A stretch of DNA of 64,000 bases. It comes from Ramlibacter tataouinensis. GTDB lineage: Bacteria > Pseudomonadota > Gammaproteobacteria > Burkholderiales > Burkholderiaceae_C. The DNA lies in contig DIZF01000062.1 of assembly GCA_002427815.1 (NCBI GenBank), positions 83,696-147,695 of the forward strand, written 5' to 3'. This document shows positions 50,563-58,011 of this stretch, piece by piece. The notes under the pieces are model-generated. The model did no database searches and was not told where the DNA came from. It saw nothing but the letters and a program-made list of their open reading frames with translations. A program made the position numbers and the translations under genes. Position 1 is the first letter of the stretch. Each line of letters starts with the position of its first letter.

Positions 50563-51660
50563 CTACTTGCGGCCGAGCTTGCGGTAGACCGTCGCGCGGC
50601 TGATGCCCAGTGCCTGGGCCGCCTTCACCACGTTGCCGCGGGCGTCCGCCACGGCCTTGCGGATCAGCGCGATCTCCACCTCGCGCAAAGACACCCGCGG
50701 TGCCACCGCGATCGCGTTCTGGCCCGGCAGCTGGGGCAGCGCCTGCAAGCGCAGGCCCGACCACAGGGGCACTTCCATGGGCGGCTGCGGCCCGCTGCGG
50801 CGCGCCAGGTCGAACCAGGATTCCCAGCGCTGCGCGAACAACTCGCTGCAATGCACCGGCGTCCCCGGCAAGGCCAGCTCCGGCAGCATCTGCCGCGCGG
50901 CGTCGTTGCTGCCCTTGATCCAGCCGTCGCCATCCAGGCACACCAGCCCGTCATCTTCTGCGCCCAGGGTGTGGCCCGGCCAGTTCAGGCGCAGCAGGAG
51001 GCTGTGCTGCAGCGTCAGCGTCAGCGCGTTCTCGATGCTGCGAGCCGACTGCGCCGCCAGGTGCCTGAGTTCGGGCCGCTCGGCGGCGTCGATTCCCGTC
51101 AGGTCCAGCATGCCGACGCAACGCCCGTCGGGGCCGAACAGCGGCGCACCGGCACAGCTGTAGACCGAGGTATCGGCAAAGAAATGCTCGCCCCGGTGCA
51201 GCCAGACCGGCTGCAACTCGGACAAGGCGGCGCCGATGGCGGTGGTGCCCACGCTGCCCTCGGACAGGTCCACGCCGAGGCGCGTGATCAGGTCCGCCCG
51301 CCGGTCGGCGCGGTCGATCGGGCCGTGGGCGTCGATGACGATGCCGTCCTGGTTGGTCAGCACGGCGAAATAGCGGGTGCTGGCCAGGGCCCGGGACAAA
51401 CGCTCGAGCACGGGCCGAGCAGCCTGGACCAGGGGCCGGTTCTCTTCGATGACCCGGTGCCGGGCCTGGGCCGGTATCGGGTCGAAGCCCAGCCGCTCAT
51501 CGGGCTGCTGGCCCCGGGCGATGCAGCGGCGCCATGACCTTTCGAGCCAGGGTTCGATCGCCGGCGGCTGGCTACCGGTCTCGCCGCCCAGCACAGCCCG
51601 GCGCGCGCTGTCGATCAGCGCGAGGCGGTCGCGCGGCGCCGTGGACAAGGAGCTGGGCAT
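50563..51660 (-). CDS. AcoR-like transcriptional regulator without an AAA+ domain
   Basis: 365 residues from ATG 51660 (MPSSLSTAPRDRLALIDSAR); ATG 51708 is an alternative. The N-terminal part has the AcoR-type WLERSWRRC and GAF-like sensor (VDLSEGSVGTTAIGAAL, SCAGAPLFGPDGRCVGMLDL). The C-terminus is a Fis-type helix-turn-helix (GNVVKAAQALGISRATVYRK). The central sigma-54-interacting AAA+ ATPase of true AcoR is missing, so it cannot drive sigma-54 open-complex formation. It probably acts at a sigma-70 promoter, most likely that of the divergent aor operon; aldehydes are a plausible effector. Confidence 0.85.
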   Translation of the reverse strand: MPSSLSTAPRDRLALIDSARRAVLGGETGSQPPAIEPWLERSWRRCIARGQQPDERLGFDPIPAQARHRVIEENRPLVQAARPVLERLSRALASTRYFAVLTNQDGIVIDAHGPIDRADRRADLITRLGVDLSEGSVGTTAIGAALSELQPVWLHRGEHFFADTSVYSCAGAPLFGPDGRCVGMLDLTGIDAAERPELRHLAAQSARSIENALTLTLQHSLLLRLNWPGHTLGAEDDGLVCLDGDGWIKGSNDAARQMLPELALPGTPVHCSELFAQRWESWFDLARRSGPQPPMEVPLWSGLRLQALPQLPGQNAIAVAPRVSLREVEIALIRKAVADARGNVVKAAQALGISRATVYRKLGRK

Positions 51661-51764
51661 GGGTCGATTGTGGGCGATTTCGAGCAGGGGACGGATGAGC
51701 TGTCTCATCTTGAGAATAACCCCCGCCATGGTACGCCGACTAGGGTTATCACTAGCCATGCAAA

Positions 51765-51778
51765 TGGGACCTGTTCCA
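51765..51778. promoter_or_regulatory. Dyad TGGGACCTGTTCCA upstream of the aor operon
   Basis: TGG-N-AC-N2-GT-N-CCA, an imperfect dyad (10 of 14 positions symmetric) in the 184-base divergent gap, 8 bases before the CTATG-N10-CATAG site. It may be the binding site of the adjacent Fis-type regulator. Confidence 0.35.
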
Positions 51779-51785
51779 ACAATCG

Positions 51786-51805
51786 CTATGTATTTCAGTT
51801 CATAG
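51786..51805. promoter_or_regulatory. Operator candidate CTATG-N10-CATAG upstream of the aor operon
   Basis: CTATG (51786-51790), ten bases TATTTCAGTT, CATAG (51801-51805), 39 bases before the aorA start. Half-sites and spacing are identical to the tup-side site at 47846-47865, and both end TT-CATAG. The flanking ATCGCTATGTA resembles an enterobacterial ModE half-site. Confidence 0.65.
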
Positions 51806-51844
51806 GCAATGCGGCGGTGCCGCACTTACCCAGGAGAAGCGCAC

Positions 51845-52318
51845 ATGCAAAAGGTGTTGCACATCAACCCCGACAAATGCACAGGCTGTCTGCAGTGCGA
51901 GATGGCCTGTTCGTTCGAGAACTACGGGACCTTTGCGACGGCCAGGTCGCGCATCAAGGTCTTCGACTTCCACCACACCGGCAAGAAGGTGCCCTACACC
52001 TGCACCCAGTGCGACGAGGCCTGGTGCCTGCACGCCTGCCCGGTGGAGGCGATCACGATCGACCGGCTCACGGGCGCCAAGGTGGTGAACGACAGCACCT
52101 GCGTGGGCTGCAAGGTCTGCACCATCGCCTGCCCGTTCGGCACGGTGAACTACGTGCAGGAAACCGGCAAGGTGCAGAAGTGCGATCTGTGCGGCGGGGA
52201 GCCGGCCTGCGCCGACGCCTGCCCGACCGGCGCCATCACCTACATCGACGCCAACTGGACCGGCCTGGGCCGGATGCAGCAATGGGCAGACAAGCTCGGC
52301 AATCAACCCGCAGCCTGA
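51845..52318 (+). CDS. aorA: Polyferredoxin subunit of aldehyde oxidoreductase
   Basis: 157 residues (about 17 kDa), start at 51845 with AGGAGA upstream. Four four-cysteine motifs predict four [4Fe-4S] clusters: CTGCLQCEMAC, CTQCDEAWCLHACP, CVGCKVCTIACP and CDLCGGEPACADACP. Size and layout match AorA of the Aromatoleum-type enzyme, which stacks into an electron wire between the tungsten and FAD subunits. First gene of the operon; 13 bases from aorB. Confidence 0.88.
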   Translation: MQKVLHINPDKCTGCLQCEMACSFENYGTFATARSRIKVFDFHHTGKKVPYTCTQCDEAWCLHACPVEAITIDRLTGAKVVNDSTCVGCKVCTIACPFGTVNYVQETGKVQKCDLCGGEPACADACPTGAITYIDANWTGLGRMQQWADKLGNQPAA

Positions 52319-52331
52319 AGGAGAAACAATC

Positions 52332-54179
52332 ATGTCTTGGGCTGGAAAAATTCTTCGCGTCGACCTCACCAAGGGGACGGTGAAAGCCGAACCCCTCAAC
52401 ATGGCCTGGGCACAGGCCTACATCGGCTCGCGCGGGCTGGCATCCAAATACCTGGTCGAAGAGATGGACCCCAAGGTCGATCCGCTGTCGCCCGCGAACA
52501 AGCTGATCTGGTCGACCGGTCCGCTGACCGGAACCATGGCATCCACCGGCGGCCGCTACACCGTGGTCACCAAGGGCCCGCTCACGGGCGCCATCGCCTG
52601 CTCCAACTCGGGCGGCTATTTCGGCGCCGAGCTGAAGATGGCCGGCTGGGACATGATCATCGTCGAGGGCAAGTCGCCCAAGCCGGTGTACCTGTTCATC
52701 AGCGACGACGTGGCCGAGCTGCGCGATGCCTCGGGCCTGTGGGGCAAGACCGTCTGGCAGACCGAGGAGATGCTGAAGAAATCGCTGCAGGACCCGCTGG
52801 TGCGCGTTTCCAGCATCGGCCGGGCCGGCGAGAACCAGGTGCTCTACGCCTCCATCGTCAATGACCTGCATCGCGCCGCGGGCCGCTCCGGCGTGGGCGC
52901 CGTGGCCGGCAGCAAGAACCTCAAGGCGATCGCGGTGCGCGGCACCAAGGGCGTGGGCAACATCAGGGACCCGATCGCGTTCATGAAGGCCGTGAAGGAG
53001 AAGAAGAAGATCCTGGCCGACAACGCCGTCACGGGCCAGGGGCTGCCGGCTTTCGGCACCCAGGTGCTGATGAACGTGATCAACGAGATGGGCGCGCTGC
53101 CCACCCGCAATCACCAGGACGTGCAGTTCGAAGGCGCCAAGGACATCTCGGCCGAAGCCATGGCCACGCCCCGCAAAACCGATGGCAAGAAGCACCTGGT
53201 GACCAACCAGGCCTGTTTCGGCTGCACCATCGCGTGCGGGCGCATCAGCAAGATCGACGAAGGCCACTTCACGGTGGCCAACAAGCCGCAGTACTGGGGC
53301 GCCAATGGTGGCCTGGAATACGAAGCGGCCTGGGCGCTGGGCGCCGCCAACGGCGTCAACGACCTGGAGGCGCTGCAATACGCCAACCTGCTGTGCAACG
53401 AGGACGGCATCGACCCGATCAGCTTCGGGGCCACCGTCGGCGCCGTCATGGAGCTGTACCAGATGGGCGTGCTGACCAAGGAGCAGATCGGCGTCGAGGC
53501 CACCTGGGGTTCGGCCCAGGCGCTGGCTTTCCTGGCCGAGCAGACCGTGACGGGGCAGGGCTTCGGCAAGGAAATCGGCCAGGGCTCCAAGCGTCTCACG
53601 GCCAAGTACGGTCACCCCGAGCTTTCCATGAGCGTCAAGGGCCAGGAGTTCCCGGCCTATGACAGCCGCGGCATCCAGGGCATGGGCCTGGCCTACGCCA
53701 CCAGCAACCGCGGCGCCTGCCATCTGCGCGGCTACACGGTGGCGTCCGAAGTGCTGGGCATCCCGGTCAAGACCGATCCGCTGGTGAGCGAAGGCAAGGC
53801 GGAACTGGTGAAGGCGTTCCAGGACGCGACGGCCGCGTTCGACTCGTCGGGGCTGTGCATCTTCACCACCTTCGCCTGGGGCTTGGCCGATCTCGCGCCG
53901 CAAATGGCAGCGGCCTGCGGCGAGCAGTACACCACCGAGGAGCTGGAGAAGATCGGCGAGCGCATCTGGAATATGGAGCGCGATTTCAACAACCGCGCCG
54001 GTTTCACCGCGGCCGACGACAACCTGCCCAAGCGCCTGCTGACCGAGCCGGCCAAGACCGGCCCGGCCAAGGGCAAGGTCAACGAACTGGCCAAGATGCT
54101 GCCGAAATACTACGAAGTGCGCGGCTGGAATGCCGACGGCACGATCAAGCCCGAAACGCGCAAACGCCTGGGGTTGTAA
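52332..54179 (+). CDS. aorB: Tungsten-containing aldehyde ferredoxin oxidoreductase, catalytic subunit
   Basis: 615 residues (about 67 kDa). Oxidises aldehydes to acids (and can reduce acids) at a tungsten-bis-pterin. AOR family features: the N-terminal AGKILRVDLTKGTVKAEPL, STGPLTGTMASTGGRYT pterin region, the cluster motif CFGCTIACGR (CxxCxxxC near residue 294), EYEAAWALGAANGVNDLEAL, and DSSGLCIF near residue 503, which carries the fourth Cys and pterin contacts. AAGGAGAAAC precedes the ATG. The size, the polyferredoxin partner and the neighbouring tungstate importer all point to a W enzyme of the Aromatoleum AorB subfamily rather than an archaeal homodimer. Confidence 0.93.
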   Translation: MSWAGKILRVDLTKGTVKAEPLNMAWAQAYIGSRGLASKYLVEEMDPKVDPLSPANKLIWSTGPLTGTMASTGGRYTVVTKGPLTGAIACSNSGGYFGAELKMAGWDMIIVEGKSPKPVYLFISDDVAELRDASGLWGKTVWQTEEMLKKSLQDPLVRVSSIGRAGENQVLYASIVNDLHRAAGRSGVGAVAGSKNLKAIAVRGTKGVGNIRDPIAFMKAVKEKKKILADNAVTGQGLPAFGTQVLMNVINEMGALPTRNHQDVQFEGAKDISAEAMATPRKTDGKKHLVTNQACFGCTIACGRISKIDEGHFTVANKPQYWGANGGLEYEAAWALGAANGVNDLEALQYANLLCNEDGIDPISFGATVGAVMELYQMGVLTKEQIGVEATWGSAQALAFLAEQTVTGQGFGKEIGQGSKRLTAKYGHPELSMSVKGQEFPAYDSRGIQGMGLAYATSNRGACHLRGYTVASEVLGIPVKTDPLVSEGKAELVKAFQDATAAFDSSGLCIFTTFAWGLADLAPQMAAACGEQYTTEELEKIGERIWNMERDFNNRAGFTAADDNLPKRLLTEPAKTGPAKGKVNELAKMLPKYYEVRGWNADGTIKPETRKRLGL

Positions 54180-54203
54180 ATGGCCCCCAACGGCAACGCC
54201 GTA

Positions 54204-54240
54204 CCCCCCAAGGGGGCGCAACCGGCTAGAGGCGGCTCGT
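54204..54240 (+). repeat. Dispersed CCCCC-AGGGGG-type repeat between aorB and aorC
   Basis: TACCCCCCAAGGGGGCGCAA followed by CCGGCTAGAGGCGGCTCG lies in the 68-base gap. It is related, in the opposite orientation, to the copy inside uvrD at 13898-13974. It occupies the region where an aorC ribosome-binding site would lie; GAGGCGGC within it may serve. Confidence 0.6.
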
Positions 54241-54247
54241 CGCCGGT

Positions 54248-55528
54248 ATGACCATGCACCACGTCATCCTCGGGGCCGGTCCGGCGGGCGTGATCGCGGC
54301 CGAGACCATCCGCAAGCACCAGCCGCGCGATGCGATCACGATCGTCGGCGACGAGAAGGAGCCGCCGTATTCGCGCATGGCGATTCCCTACCTGCTGATC
54401 GGCAAGATCGGTGAATCGGGGACCTGGCTGCGCAAGGGCCCGGGCCACTTCGAGGCGCTGCAGATCAAGCTGGTGCAGGCGCGCGCCAAGGGCATCGACA
54501 CCGCCAATCGCACCATCGAGCTGGACAACGGCCAGCAGCTGCGCTTCGATACGCTGCTGATCGCCACCGGCTCCACGCCGGTGCGCCCGCCCATTCCGGG
54601 AATGGACCTCCCGGGCGTGCATCCCTGCTGGACGCTGGAGGATGCGCGCAGGATCATGGCGCTGGCGGTCAGGGGCGCGCGCGTGCTGCAGATGGGCGCC
54701 GGCTTCATCGGCTGCATCATCATGGAAGCGCTGGCCGCGCGCGGCGTTCACCTGTCGGTGGTCGAGATGGGCGACCGCATGGTGCCCCGCATGATGGGCC
54801 CCACGGCCGGCAGCATGATCAAGGATTGGTGCGAGAAGAAGGGCGTGCAGGTTTTCACCGGCACCCGGGTCGAGGCCATCGACGCCGGCACGCCGCTGTC
54901 GGTGCGGCTGTCGAACGGCCAGCGGGTGGCGGCCGACCTCGTCATCAGCGCCACCGGCGTCAAGCCGACCATCGGTTTCCTGGAGCACTCCGGCATCACC
55001 TGCCAGCAGGGCGTGATGACCGACGAGCACATGCAGTCCAATGTTCCCGGCATTTACGCAGCCGGTGACTGCGCCGAAGCCCTGGACCTGATCACCGGCC
55101 GCACCATGGTCAGCGCGATCCAGCCGAACGCCGCGGACCAGGCCCGGGTGGCCGGGCTCAACATGGCGGGGCAGCCTGCGCAGCTGAAAGGCGTCACCCA
55201 GATCAACGTGCTCGATACCCTGGGGCTGGTGTCGACCAGCTTCGGCGACTGGCAGGGCGTGCCCGGCGGCGACCAGGTCGAATTGACCGACCGCGGCGCC
55301 GGCCGGCATCTGAGCCTGCAGTTCAAGGACGACGTGATGGTGGGTTGCAACAGCATAGGCTGGACCGACCACGTGGGCGTGCTGCGCGGGTTGGTCGAGG
55401 GCCAGGTGAAGCTGGGACCGTGGAAGGACCACCTGAAGCAGGACCCGACCCGACTGATGGAAGCCTACATCGCCAGCGCCCAGGGCCAGAGCGAGTGGCT
55501 CGGCGCGGCGGACGAGCGCCGGCGCTAG
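54248..55528 (+). CDS. aorC: FAD-dependent NAD(P)H oxidoreductase subunit of aldehyde oxidoreductase
   Basis: 426 residues (about 46 kDa). FAD-binding HHVILGAGPAGVIAAETI at the N-terminus, the ATGSTPVRPPIPG second FAD loop, NAD-binding MGAGFIGCIIMEAL near residue 158, and FAD motif GIYAAGDCAEALD near 272. It belongs to the pyridine-nucleotide-disulfide reductase fold without the redox CxxxxC. In the Aromatoleum enzyme this subunit passes electrons from the ferredoxin wire to NAD+ and allows hydrogen- or NADH-linked reactions. Start 54248 or 54254. Confidence 0.88.
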   Translation: MTMHHVILGAGPAGVIAAETIRKHQPRDAITIVGDEKEPPYSRMAIPYLLIGKIGESGTWLRKGPGHFEALQIKLVQARAKGIDTANRTIELDNGQQLRFDTLLIATGSTPVRPPIPGMDLPGVHPCWTLEDARRIMALAVRGARVLQMGAGFIGCIIMEALAARGVHLSVVEMGDRMVPRMMGPTAGSMIKDWCEKKGVQVFTGTRVEAIDAGTPLSVRLSNGQRVAADLVISATGVKPTIGFLEHSGITCQQGVMTDEHMQSNVPGIYAAGDCAEALDLITGRTMVSAIQPNAADQARVAGLNMAGQPAQLKGVTQINVLDTLGLVSTSFGDWQGVPGGDQVELTDRGAGRHLSLQFKDDVMVGCNSIGWTDHVGVLRGLVEGQVKLGPWKDHLKQDPTRLMEAYIASAQGQSEWLGAADERRR

Positions 55529-55580
55529 GGCAATGCCGGCGCTTGCCGCTGGAGCGGCTGCGGTCGGGCATGATCGCGCA

Positions 55581-55835
55581 ATGAAGATCACTTTCAAGCT
55601 GTTTGCCACGCTGACCGACTACCTGCCGCAGCAGGCGCGGCACAGCAACGTGATCGAACTCGATGTGGCGCCCAACGCCAGCATCAGCCAGATCATCGAA
55701 CCCTTCGCACTGCCGCCCAAGCTGGTGCACCTGGTGCTGGTGAACGGCACCTATGTCGAGCCGGCCGACCGCCTGACCCGCATATTGAAAGAGGGTGACA
55801 CGCTGGCCATCTGGCCGCCGATCGCGGGGGGCTGA
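55581..55835 (+). CDS. aorD: MoaD/ThiS-like sulfur-carrier protein
   Basis: 84-residue ubiquitin-like protein starting MKITFKLFATLTDYLPQQAR and ending in the diglycine tail IWPPIAGG, which is the thiocarboxylate site. MoaD supplies the dithiolene sulfurs of pterin cofactors. A dedicated copy inside an AOR operon suggests a role in assembling or sulfurating the tungsten-pterin. The symbol follows the Aromatoleum operon as I recall it. Confidence 0.82.
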   Translation: MKITFKLFATLTDYLPQQARHSNVIELDVAPNASISQIIEPFALPPKLVHLVLVNGTYVEPADRLTRILKEGDTLAIWPPIAGG

Positions 55836-55843
55836 GGGCACCG

Positions 55844-56143
55844 ATGCAGTCGGCCTACGCCGAGCGGTTCGAGCGCGAGATGGGCTGCACCCAAGCCGAG
55901 TGGCTGGGATGGCTGCCCGCGGCCATCGGAGTGCACCCTTGGCAGTGGAGCGGCGACAGCGTCACGATCGATCTTTCCCCCGGAAGCTTGCGGCTGGATT
56001 GGCGCATCGGCGAGCCGCGCGTGATCGCGCTGATGCGCATGCCACGGCTGTACGTGACGTTCCGTTTCGAAGGGCTCCAGGCTGATCAGCGACTGGCATT
56101 CATGAAGCGCTTCGACCTGTATATGCAGCGCGGTGGCGGTTGA
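55844..56143 (+). CDS. Small conserved-position protein of the aor operon, unknown function
   Basis: 99 residues, 8 bases after the MoaD-like gene, so part of the same transcript. Sequence begins MQSAYAERFEREMGCTQAEW and is rich in Trp and Arg. A beta-strand-like block (SVTIDLSPGSLRLDWRIGEP) is followed by ALMRMPRLYVTFRFEGL. There is no signal, Cys cluster or membrane segment (one Cys, residue 15). I recognise no family. By position it may be a maturation factor for the tungsten enzyme (the aorE position). Confidence 0.7.
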   Translation: MQSAYAERFEREMGCTQAEWLGWLPAAIGVHPWQWSGDSVTIDLSPGSLRLDWRIGEPRVIALMRMPRLYVTFRFEGLQADQRLAFMKRFDLYMQRGGG

Positions 56144-56152
56144 TCCGCTGGC

Positions 56153-57448
56153 TCACATATGCGAGGGCAGCCAGGTCGCCATCTGCGGAAACCACCACAG
56201 CAGCAGCACCATCAGGCACATCAGCAGGAAGAAGGGAAACGTCACCTTGGCGATCCAGGTGATCTCCCGGCCGGTCATGCCCTGCAGCACGAACAGGTTG
56301 AAGCCCACCGGCGGCGTGATCTGCGCCATTTCGACCACGACCACGATGAAGATGCCGAACCAGATCAGGTCGAGCTTCGCGGCGGTGACCGTGGGCAGGA
56401 TCACGCCCATCGTCAACACCACCATCGAGATGCCGTCCAGGAAGCAGCCCAGGATGATGTAGAACACCGCCAGGGCGACGATCAGCATGAAGGGGCTCAA
56501 GCCGAGCGACGTGACGAACGCCGCCAAGTGGCGGGGCAGGCCGATGTAGCCCATGGACAGGGTCAGGAACGCGGCGCCCGACAGGATCAACGCGATCATG
56601 CAGTACAGGCGCGTCGCGCCCATCAGCGAATCTCTGAAGGTCTGCCAGTTCAGGGACCCCTGAACCAGGGAGAGCGCGAGCGAACCCACGACGCCGACGG
56701 CCGCTGCCTCGGTGGCGGTCGCGAAGCCGCTGTAGATCGAGCCGAGTACCGCCGCGATCAGCAGCATGACCGGAATCAGGTGCCGCGACTCGTACAGCCT
56801 TTCCGGCAGATCCATGAGCCGGTCCGGCGGCGGGACGCGGTCGCGATTGAAGATCGACCAGATCGCGAGATAGCCCGAGAACAGCCCCGCGAGCACGATG
56901 CCGGGCAGGATGCCGGCCACGAACAGCCGCGCGATGGAGACGTCCGCCGACACGCCGTAGACGATCATGATGATCGACGGCGGAATCAGCAGGCCCAGGG
57001 TGCCCGCGCCGGCGAGCGAGCCGATCGTGATTTCGTCCGGGTAGCCGCGCTTGCCGAGCTCGGGCAGCGTCATCTTGCCGATGGTGGCGCAGGTCGCGGC
57101 CGACGAGCCGGACACGGCGGCAAAGATCGCGCAGCCGATCACGTTGGTGTGGAGCAGGCGCCCGGGCAGGCGATTGACCCAGGGAGCGAGGCCGCGGAAC
57201 ATGCTTTCGCTCAGCTTGGTTCGAAACAGGATTTCTCCCATCCAGATGAACAGGGGCAGCGCGGTGAGCGTCCAGCTCGAGGCCGAGCCCCAGACGGTGA
57301 TGGCCATTGCATCGCCGGCGGGGCGCGAAGAGAACAGCTGCATGCCGATCCAGGCCACGCCGGCCAGCGTGAGGCCGATCCAGACACCGCTGCCGAGCAG
57401 GGCGAACAGGGCGACGATCAGCAGGGTGGTGATTGCGACGTCACTCAT
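56153..57448 (-). CDS. TRAP transporter large permease (DctM type)
   Basis: 431 residues, the usual DctM length, with about 12 helices: SGVWIGLTLAGVAWIG start, LPLFIWMGEILFRTKLSESM, GSSAATCATIGKMTLPELG, GAGTLGLLIPPSIIMIVYG, and the closing IVVVVEMAQITPPVGFNLFV. Convergent with the aor operon (9 bases apart). Its start overlaps the stop of the small permease gene by 8 bases. Confidence 0.93.
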   Translation of the reverse strand: MSDVAITTLLIVALFALLGSGVWIGLTLAGVAWIGMQLFSSRPAGDAMAITVWGSASSWTLTALPLFIWMGEILFRTKLSESMFRGLAPWVNRLPGRLLHTNVIGCAIFAAVSGSSAATCATIGKMTLPELGKRGYPDEITIGSLAGAGTLGLLIPPSIIMIVYGVSADVSIARLFVAGILPGIVLAGLFSGYLAIWSIFNRDRVPPPDRLMDLPERLYESRHLIPVMLLIAAVLGSIYSGFATATEAAAVGVVGSLALSLVQGSLNWQTFRDSLMGATRLYCMIALILSGAAFLTLSMGYIGLPRHLAAFVTSLGLSPFMLIVALAVFYIILGCFLDGISMVVLTMGVILPTVTAAKLDLIWFGIFIVVVVEMAQITPPVGFNLFVLQGMTGREITWIAKVTFPFFLLMCLMVLLLWWFPQMATWLPSHM

Positions 57449-57950
57449 TGTGCAAGGCCTCTTCCGGCTGAACCCGCGCCCGTTGGCCGCGCAGTTCCAG
57501 CACCCACTCGTCGATGAAAGCCACCAGGAGCACCACGGTGCCGAGCGCCATCGCCAGCTGCGGGATCCACAAGGGCGCCGCGTCGTTGCCGGTCGAGATG
57601 TCGTTCAGGACATGCGATTGCCAGGCCAGCCGCACCGAGTAATACGCGAACAGCCCGGCCAGCAGCACGGCCGCCGAAAGCGCCCACATTTCGAGTGCGT
57701 GATGGCCCCGGCCCTTCAGGCGACCCAGCAGCAGGGTCACCCGGATGTGTTCGTCCCGCTTGAGGGTATGCGCCAGCGCCAGAAATCCGGCGCCAGCCAT
57801 ACAGTAGCCGGCGTACGCGTCGATGCCCGGCACATTGAATCCCATTTGCCGGCTCACGATCGACAGCAGCACTGTCACCAGCACGCCGATCATGGCCAGC
57901 GCGGCCAGCCAGGCGGCCGCGTCAAAAAGCAAATCCAGAGTTCTTCTCAT
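57441..57950 (-). CDS. TRAP transporter small permease (DctQ type)
   Basis: 169 residues, four helices; the start at 57950 has GGGAA upstream. Family features: VLLSIVSRQMGFNVPGIDAY, AGAGFLALAHTLKRDEHIRV and the ending LVAFIDEWVLELRGQ. Middle gene of a P-Q-M operon, 61 bases after the receptor gene. Confidence 0.9.
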   Translation of the reverse strand: MRRTLDLLFDAAAWLAALAMIGVLVTVLLSIVSRQMGFNVPGIDAYAGYCMAGAGFLALAHTLKRDEHIRVTLLLGRLKGRGHHALEMWALSAAVLLAGLFAYYSVRLAWQSHVLNDISTGNDAAPLWIPQLAMALGTVVLLVAFIDEWVLELRGQRARVQPEEALHNE

Positions 57951-58011
57951 GTAAAAATTCCCGCAGGCCCTTGCGGGCAACTGCGGGATTCCTTCATCCT
58001 GTCGTTTGTGT

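Noticed and set aside
52236..54221. 661-codon minus-strand ORF opposite aorB
   Set aside because: Antisense shadow; aorB has the AOR cysteine and pterin motifs.
56159..57517. 452-codon plus-strand ORF opposite the second DctM gene
   Set aside because: Very high Arg/Gln/His/Asp with no domain; shadow of membrane helices on the other strand.
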